A DNA stretch of 64,000 nt. Origin: Catonia carolina. Lineage: Eukaryota; Arthropoda; Insecta; Hemiptera; Achilidae. Made by a program: the position numbers and the translations under genes. The notes beneath the pieces are model-generated. The model saw only the letters and a list, made by a program, of their open reading frames with translations, did no database searches and was not told where the DNA came from. The stretch covers positions 110,132,319 through 110,196,318 of the forward strand of contig JAQMRL010000003.1 of the NCBI GenBank assembly GCA_035578175.1, given 5' to 3'. Positions 57,286 through 64,000 of this stretch are shown here, piece after piece (within the stretch, counting starts at the first letter, position 1; the number at the start of each line of letters is the position of its first letter).

Positions 57286-57864
57286 TGTCACCGGATGGCG
57301 ACATTAAATGGCAAACCTTATTCATTTGGTGGCCCTGAAAAGGGCCGTTTAAGTGGTGGTCGTCTTGGAGAGGCGTCGGTCGTACTCGTCGTGGCGGTCG
57401 AGGAGCTGGACGACACGGTATGTCGTCGTCCAGCGGAGACATTCTCTTCTTCCCCCGCAGTAGTGCGTCGATGGCTGCTTCGTCGGGTCCATTGGGCGCA
57501 AGGCTCGATCGAGGGACCGCTGTGGGCATCGCTCGTGTCAGCGGGCGTCATCTTCTCTCTTGCGGGGTCGTCGATTAGTCCTCGCTGGAGTCCGGCAGCC
57601 GTGTGCCATGGTGGACGTCTTGTCGTTGTCTGGATCGAAGTGAATCCCTCAGTCTTCATCGGAAATGAATCGCTCGGCTCAGTGCAGCGCTCTTTATATA
57701 GTCACCGAGAGCGCTGTGGTAGAGAGCGGCTACTGGCTTAGCCTTGATGACAAAGGCCACTGCGGTGCGTTGCCGAAAGGTTTGTCGGTATGCCGACAAA
57801 GGCCGGAAGAAGTATTGAAACCGGCAACACAGTAAATGATTTATTAGAAGGGGTAGCGGTGACA
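57286..57864 (-). mobile_element. solo LTR, family C, copy 2
   Basis: 579 bp, TGTCACC to GGTGACA; flanks ATCA (57282-57285) and ATTA (57865-57868) form a 4-bp duplication with one change. TATATAAA on the - strand at 57693-57700, perfect stem-loop at 57331-57346. About 85% similar to 17695-18324 throughout. The 113- and 148-codon open frames lie in overlapping frames on both strands and are not conserved as proteins. Confidence 0.82.
57327..57346 (-). terminator. histone-mRNA-type stem-loop in the LTR
   Basis: GGCCCTTTTCAGGGCCACCA on the - strand, preceded by TTAAAC and followed by a purine-rich GAATAAGG about 6-13 nt downstream. Confidence 0.77.
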
Positions 57865-58005
57865 ATTAGATAATATAGAAAAGAAGAGAATACTATCTGA
57901 AGACTTACACAATGCTTTTTTCTACTTTTACACAAATATTCTACACAATAAATGTAAAAACTTATATAAAATAAAATAGTTTATTTTTATTTCTATACTC
58001 ATAAA

Positions 58006-58399
58006 TTCTGCCCATAACAGACAGGTGTAGTGTCAAATTATTTACATTCAATCTGTTCGTTGCAGGGCTAAAATAAATAGTTCTATTTCTTATCACATGG
58101 TCAGCCAAAATGACTGAATCATTTAAGAACATAAGAGGTAGAGGTGTAAAAGACACTAATAAAAATTATCTTCTCTGAAAATTATGAATTTCATTATACA
58201 ATCAGACCCTATGGTGAATGAAATGAAGGTATCATTCGCAGGGTGGAAAGTAGATGCTTTTCAGAGGGCACGGCATGCTGATAAGCGTACTTTTTCATTT
58301 AGTGAGAAAGGTAAAGGTAAACCACCTCACTCCTCGTTTTACTTAGTAATGCCTCTAGAGATTCAAACCAGCCTTTCGGCTGGTGACCTAACCAACAAC
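58006..58399 (+). mobile_element. family B retroposon, copy 6
   Basis: Complete copy with 9-bp duplication ACTCATAAA (57997-58005 and 58400-58408). The frame MNFIIQSDPMVNEMKVSFAG is open for 85 codons. Confidence 0.82.
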
Positions 58400-58411
58400 A
58401 CTCATAAAGTA

Positions 58412-58772
58412 TTGTCCATAACAGGCAGGTGGAGAGGTTAAATTATTTGAATTTGCCTTCCTCACTGAATGGAAAAGTACGCTTATCAGCATAGCCCTCT
58501 GAAAAGCACATATTTTCCACTCTGTAAAGCACTGCAACTGTCTTCACTTCATTCACCACAGGCTCTGCCTGTACATATAATGAAATTCATTACTTCCAGA
58601 GGAGATAACTCTGATTAGTATCTTTTACACCTCTACCTCTTCTGTTCTTAAATGATTCAGTCATTTAATTGGCTGACCATGTGATAAAAAACAGAACTAT
58701 TTATTCTAGCCCTGCAACTAACAGATTGAGTGTAAATAATTTGACATTCCACCTGTCTGTTATGGGCAAGTA
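58412..58772 (-). mobile_element. family B fold-back fragment
   Basis: About 40 bp of a + strand family B 5' end (CCATAACAGGCAGGTGGAGA) run straight into an inverted copy lacking its 3' end (GCCTTCCTCACTGAATGGAA to CTGTCTGTTATGGGCAA). Confidence 0.72.
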
Positions 58773-59367
58773 CACACATTACGGATTAAAAAAATTAATA
58801 CAGTATTAATAACTACAATAGGTATCTCGTACTATCATAAATTTTGAAATTTTGCACTTATATAAAAATATTCTAAGTTGATTTACACAATTGCTCTCTC
58901 ATTTTCTTTCCTTCTCTTAATAAGATGCCAAATGAATTTAATTATCCCAATTTAAAGAGCGCACTTTCTCTCTAATAAATTTAAACAAAATATCAACAAA
59001 CAAAGAACTTAAATAATTATCCGCTAATTAACTAAATTAAGATGTGACAAAAGACAAAATTACTTTCGGCTTCACCTATTTTCCTTCGGCACACGCCCTT
59101 CCTAGTCAAGTTAGCCTAAATTGGATTATTGCCAAATAAGGAGTCCAATAATCCATTAATAACACAAAGAGAATGAATTCTCTAAAAGAGGAACATATCG
59201 AGGGGTTAATGTCAAACAACACTATCTACAAAAACCTATTTTTTTAATATTTTTCAGGAGAGCGAAAAACTACTTCTAATCTGATTATCTTCCTATTATC
59301 TCAGTTATTTATACATGTAGTCAACTATAAATTTAGTGTAATTTAATTTATTTCTTAATGTTAAATG
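58773..59367. other. AT-rich DNA, no gene seen
   Basis: No recognised feature. Confidence 0.45.
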
Positions 59368-59764
59368 TGCCCATAACGGGGGCAGATGGAGTGTTAAATT
59401 AATTGCACTCGATCTGTTGGTTTCAGGGCTACAAAATAAATCTGTTTCTTATCATATAGTCAGCCAATTATGTCTGAACTATTTAAGAACAAAAGAGGTA
59501 GAGGTGTAAAAGACACTACTCAGAGTTATCTCTCCTGAGAGTAATAAATTTCACTATACAACCAGACCCTGTGATGAATGAAGTGAAGGTCTCATTTGCA
59601 GGGTGGAAAGTGGGTGCTTTTCGGAGGGCGTAACTAGCTGATAAGCATACTCTTTGAACTTGGTGAGGAAGGCATAGTAAACTACCTCACTCCTCATTTT
59701 TACTTAGTAAAACCTCTAGAGGTTCAAACCAGCCTTCTGGCTGTTGACCTAAACAACAACAACA
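59368..59764 (+). mobile_element. family B retroposon, copy 8
   Basis: Complete, with diverged 5' end (CATAACGGGGGCAGATGGAG) and (AAC)n tail. Confidence 0.78.
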
Positions 59765-59999
59765 ATGGTAAATAGTAAATAAATGGTGATGGCTCTCCTG
59801 AAAAATTTGGTTTTTGTACATAGTGTTGTTTGACATTAACCCCTCGATATGAGAATGGTAAACTGCAATGTTTTTCTTGTTGTTGTTTAGGTCATCAGCC
59901 GAAAGACTGTTTTGAACTCTAGATGGTATACTAAGTATAAAACAAGAAGTGAGACAGTTTACAATTGCCTTCATCACTAAGTGGAAAAGTAATGCTTGA

Positions 60000-61372
60000 G
60001 TCGTAGCTCCGTGTAGTTGGAAGGAATGCAGTGCGTTGTTATAGTAGTGGGAGAATGAATGAGTTAGTAGCGTTTCACAGCTGTTGCATTTGTAGTGGTA
60101 GCGTGTACTAACTAGACTAAAAAAAATCTGGTGTGAAACACTCACACAACTTTCTCTTGCCAATGCAAATAATTTACAATATAATTTAACATTAGTAATA
60201 AAATATTAGAAATAAACAAAAAACTAACCTCAATAAACATAACCTTATTTTAATCATGAGTGAATAACGCAAAATGACAATCGAACTCAGTTTGGCTTAA
60301 AAATACGGAAAATCACGCTTTCACGCTAAACTAGGCTCTGTAGAGAAAAATGCTATAAACAAAAGTTGTAGATCTTTTAATTTTCTATAAATTTAATTAT
60401 ATACACTTTTGTCGTAAAATGCATACTAAGACCGAAATGTTAAAAAAAATCGATTTTTCACACCTTTTCGTGAGAAAAAAACAGAAAATCGCAAATTACC
60501 GCTAAACTAAGCGTTATACAAAAAAATGTTTGAAACAGAAGTTGTTGGTTTTTAAATTCTCTACAACTTTTATTATATAAGTTTTTGCGCTAAAATTTAT
60601 ATTAAAGCCGTAATCTTAAAAAAACAACCTTTTTACGTGAAAACAGCCTCACCGAGAATTTCAGCAAACATGGCGCCTACCCTATCTTGTAGAGAATAAA
60701 AAATTGAGTAAAATAGGCGATTTTAAAAAAAATCGTAGGACCAGTTTTTGAGAAAATCGCAAAAAACTGAAAAATTATACGAATAAACTACTACTTCCGG
60801 TTGACCGATTTTGATGAAAATGTTCGTGTCTCGTCCGGTAGTGGCATGTAACTTAAGTTTCAAGTTTCAAGTTCGTACGATGTTCCGTTCTTGAGATATT
60901 CTGTTGACACACAGACACACACACTGACACACAGACACACACACAGACACACACACAGACCAATCGCTAAAAACATGTTTTTTGGGTTCAGAGGGTCTGA
61001 AAACGTATAGATCCGGTGAAAACTCGATTTCTTAAAATCGACATGAAAACAATACTTTCCTTCCTATATATTCATATAGGCAAGAGAAAGTAAAAATATT
61101 CTTATCATCCGGCGCATTAATTTAAGAAATACCGACTGGATTATTAACTTGGTCGGATTCATAATATTTCACTTACCGATTTAAATCAAAATATGTAAAT
61201 AAATAAATGTAATAAATATACAAACAAATAGCCTATGTTAAATACGGGAAGTTTGAAAAGGAATGTTTTGTATCAGAGTAATAGAAGAATCGTTCTCCCA
61301 GCATGCGTCACTCATTCATTATACCCCACCCGTACCCTTCACCCCGCAACTGCACGGAGCTTAGAACCGCAC
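60000..61372 (-). mobile_element. family E MITE-like element, copy 2, carrying family A
   Basis: Pieces 60000-60120 and 61098-61372 match 40502-40890 in inverted order (GTCGTAGCTCCGTGTAGTTG, CATCCGGCGCATTAATTTAA, CCGCAACTGCACGGAGCTTA). Confidence 0.75.
60127..61092 (-). mobile_element. family A element, inverted, inside E
   Basis: TCTGGTGTGAAACACTCACA to GGCAAGAGAAAGT, full length. The left flank is GACT plus A8 and the right flank A5 plus TATTC, against an empty site GACT-A7-TATTC in the other E copy. Insertion in an A/T run with little or no duplication fits Helentron-type insertion. Confidence 0.85.
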
Positions 61373-61515
61373 AATATGCTTATCATCATGCCAGGCCCTC
61401 CAAAAAGTACCTACTTTCCTCCCTGCAAATGAGGCCTTCACTTTATTCATTTCATTCATCACAGGGTCTGGCTGTATAACGAAATTCATTACTCTCAGAT
61501 GAGATAACTCTAACT

Positions 61516-61915
61516 GTTGTTGTTGTTTAGGTCAACAGCCGAAAGGCTGGTTTGAACCTCTAGAGGTTTTACTAAGTAAAAACGAGGAGTGAGGTGGTTT
61601 ACCACTGCCTTCCTCACTGAGTTGAAAGAGTATGCTTATCAGCATGCCGGGCCCTCCGAAAAGCACTCACTTTCCACCCTGCAAATGACATCTTCACTTC
61701 ATTCACCACAGGGTCTGGCTGCATAGTGAAATTCATTACTCTCAGAGGAGATAACTCTGATTAGTGTCTTTTATACCTCTACCTCTTCTGTTCTTAAATA
61801 GTTCAGTCATATAAGTGGCTGACTATGTGATAAGAAACAGAACTATTTTTTTTAGCCCTGGACCAAACAGATAGAGTGCAATTAAAATAACACTCCACCT
61901 GCCCGTTTTGGGCAA
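61516..61915 (-). mobile_element. family B retroposon, copy 10
   Basis: Complete inverted copy, (GTT)n start, with perfect 9-bp duplication ACTCTAACT (61507-61515 and 61916-61924), inserted at the broken end of another family B copy. Confidence 0.83.
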
Positions 61916-61939
61916 ACTCTAACTATAACTTACTTATTT

Positions 61940-62518
61940 TAAAGCTGATGAGCTCTTAAGAGTACGCATTGCCCCCTACCCACTTTATATCTGGCCAATC
62001 ACTTGCCAGCAACGTTGTCAATACTTGCTCTCACAGCTCTGTTAACCCACCGGGTTGGTCTAGAGGTAAGTCGCTGCCAAAATCAGCTGCTTAACAGCTG
62101 ATTTTCGGAGACGAAGGTTCCTGGTTCAAATCCTAGTAAAAGTAGTTACTTTTATACGGATTTGAATACTAGACAGTGGTTACTGGTGTACTTTGATGGT
62201 TGGGGTTCAATTAACCATACTCTCTCAAGAATGGTCGGCCTGGGTCTGTACAAGACTACACCTCATTTACACGTCATACACATCTCATTGGGTCATGGGG
62301 TTGCTTATTGTTCTAAATTGAACAGATTGCAACGTACACAAATTGGGAATAATAATAAAAAAAAGCTCTGTTATATTTCGTCAGCCATTTTTTTTTGGTC
62401 TTTTTTAATTACAATTATTATAACCTATTAACAAGCAATCAGCTGATTATACTATAAAATATTGCGCATGTACGCGCTCTATAATCGATGTGTTCAATAC
62501 AAGATGCAAGACACGATA
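61940..62518 (-). mobile_element. family F element, copy 3, split by SINE and cut by mariner
   Basis: GCTGATGAGCTCTTAAGAGT, CCACTTTATATCTGGCCAAT, then after the SINE TCGTCAGCCATTTTTTTTTG, CAATCAGCTGATTATACTAT and CTCTATAATCGATGTGTTCA. The last ~90 bp of the family is missing at the mariner boundary. Confidence 0.68.
62045..62363 (+). mobile_element. tRNA-derived SINE (family D), copy 3, complete
   Basis: Head ACCCACCGGGTTGGTCTAGA with A box TGGTCTAGAGG and B box GGTTCAAATCC; tail (AAT)n plus A8. Target duplication AGCTCTGTTA (62035-62044 and 62364-62373) inside family F. Confidence 0.87.
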
Positions 62519-62520
62519 TA

Positions 62521-63435
62521 CGAGGTGTGGCTATTAAATAACGAGACTGACGTTGTAAAAAATTTAATTTTAATTTTATACATAATCACTTGTTGTCACC
62601 TTCAATATACACTTCTTCTCTATCCCTACGATGCTCCATGAGAATTTTCCATTGTTGGAAGTCATCTTCTGTCAGCTCCTTCAGGACACGTGCCGCTTTC
62701 TCTTTTACAGCTTCCTCAGACTCAAATCTTGTCCCTTTTAATACAGATTTCACCTTAGGGAACAGGTAGAAGATAATAATAGGTGATGAAACGTGGTTTA
62801 TTACTTATGATCCGGAAACGAAGCGCCAATCCATGCACTGGAAGAGCCGAACTTTACCGAGAGTCAAAAAGCTCGAACGAGCAAGTCAAAACTTAGATCA
62901 ATGATGATTGTTTTTTTATATCCATGGGATTGTGTACCCTCACTGGGTTCCTGAAGGTCAAATAATTAATCAATATTACTACCTTGAGGTACTTTCTAAA
63001 CTACGTCAAAGAGTAAGGAAAACCCGCCCCGAAATATGGAAGGACAAATTATGGGTTCTCCAACAAGACAATGCGCCAGCTCATTCCGCGTTATCTGTCA
63101 AGAGGTTCCTAGCCAAGTACAACATCTCAGTGTTAGAACATTCATCTTATTCACCAGAATTTGCACCATGTGACTTCTACCTGTTCCCTAAGGTAAAATC
63201 TGCATTAAAAGGGACAAGATTTGAGTCTGTGGAAGGTGTAAAAGAGAAAAGGGCATGTGTCCTGAAGGAGCTGGCAGAAGATGACTTCCAGCACTGTTTC
63301 CGACAATGGAAATTTTGCATGGAGCGTTGTAGGGATAGAGAAGGAGTGAATATTGAAAGTGACGATAAGTGTTTATGTATAAAATAAAAATTAAATTTTT
63401 TACAACGTCAGTCTCATTATTTAATAGCCACCTCG
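62521..63435 (+). mobile_element. mariner fold-back element, second family
   Basis: CGAGGTGTGGCTATTAAATA at 62521 (after TA) and ATTTAATAGCCACCTCG to 63435. The first ~250 bp (62521-62772) is an inverted copy of the last ~250 bp, so both ends derive from the 3' end of the transposon. No N-terminal domain. Confidence 0.82.
62773..63387 (+). pseudogene. mariner transposase (DD34D), N-terminus replaced
   Basis: GDETWF.YDPETKRQSMHWK (first Asp, with a frameshift near 62797), two stops near 62900, then GIVYPHWVPEGQIINQYYYL, LQQDNAPAHSALS, YSPEFAPCDFYLFPKVKSAL and the C-terminus to LCIK with TAA at 63385. The second and third Asp are 34 residues apart. The inverted arm replaces all sequence before GDETW. 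Confidence 0.85.
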
Positions 63436-63830
63436 TTATTTATCAATAACCTACCCTAAAAATACACGTGTACAATCTAAAAAAAAAAAAAAAAAAAAAA
63501 TAGAACCGTAAAGGGCGGTTTTACAAAAGGAATAATAATGTTTTACTATAGCTACGGAGATCTATTGATAGCTACATAGGCCTAGGTTTACCTAATAACT
63601 GCCTACCAATGGGCAGACTATTTAGAAAAGTCATTGTCATCGATTAAACTATTATAATACTCCTAGACCTAGTAGTTCTCGTCTATTGTTAAAGAAATAC
63701 TTAATGAAAAATTGTATAGAAATAAGGTTAGATTTTCCATTGAGTAACATACCCTACCTAACCCAAATAAAAAGAAAAATCAGCAAAAATGTAGAGGGCG
63801 TAACTATTTACTATGTATATATAGTAATAA
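63436..63830. other. no recognised feature
   Basis: AT-rich DNA with an A20 run at 63480; no gene or known repeat seen. Confidence 0.45.
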
Positions 63831-64000
63831 CGGGTGATTCAAAAAGAGCGCCGGTTTTTAAACGGCTGGTAAATTTTTGTTTATCGGTTGGCAACATTGT
63901 TAGACCTCATTTCTATTTCGGAGAACATTCCGATTGACGATTCAGTTGTAGTTTCTCTTGTTCGCAGTGTAGTACTCTCGCAGTCTGTGTCTAACCATGG
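63831..64000 (+). mobile_element. possible 5' end of a further DNA transposon, cut by window edge
   Basis: CGGGTGATTCAAAAAGAGCG after TAA resembles inverted-repeat starts of insect Tc/mariner-type elements, and an ATGG lies at 63997 at the very end. Only a hint; the body is outside the window. Confidence 0.35.

Larger units (their letters stand above)
59875..61508 (-). mobile_element. family B retroposon, copy 9, split by an E element
   Basis: Inverted family B pieces at 59875-59998 (3' end) and 61373-61508 (middle) are continuous in the consensus. The E copy between them carries a family A element. Confidence 0.75.

Noticed and set aside
57295..57741. 148-codon + strand and 113-codon - strand open frames
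   Set aside because: Both are inside the solo LTR on opposite strands and are not conserved in the related copy at 17695.

Overview
The window looks like nuclear DNA of an arthropod, most probably an insect. It is AT-rich, has GT-AG introns of 0.1 to 6 kb, a gene with a clear animal orthologue, and many Tc1/mariner, Helentron-like, SINE, LINE and LTR remnants. A hemipteran would fit, but that is a guess; nothing here fixes the order.

Left part (1-17.4 kb): one real host gene on the + strand, the 3' two thirds of an INO80D orthologue (INO80 chromatin-remodelling complex subunit D). Six exons are visible (1-378, 6531-6870, 8694-8910, 12839-13346, 14269-14409, 16911-17188). They join in one frame to give 619 codons plus stop. 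A small 3'-UTR intron starts 12 nt after the stop. The 5' end and first zinc finger lie left of the window. The introns are filled with transposon copies, two of them very close to splice sites.

Middle and right part (17.4-64 kb): no convincing host gene. It is a graveyard of mobile elements plus AT-rich, microsatellite-rich DNA. The main families are: (A) a ~0.9-1.0 kb non-autonomous Helentron/HINE-like element with a (TG)n tract, about 15 copies; (B) a ~400 bp retroposon with an (AAC)n tail and 9-11 bp target duplications; (C) solo LTRs carrying a TATA box and a perfect histone-mRNA 3' stem-loop; (D, J, K) tRNA-derived SINEs; (E, F, M) small MITE-like elements; several DD34D mariner families, mostly internal-deletion or fold-back derivatives; a Tc1, a pogo/Tigger piece, a pogo MITE, a hAT element, a THAP-domain transposon fossil, and 5'-truncated LINEs. 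Many are nested in each other, so insertion order can be read from the sequence.

The observations I would follow first are: (1) LTRs that appear to end their transcripts with a histone-type stem-loop instead of a poly(A) signal; (2) three unrelated mariner-type families that each have a copy rearranged into a large inverted repeat with the transposase 3' end at both ends; (3) filled/empty site pairs inside repeats that define the ends of families A and B.
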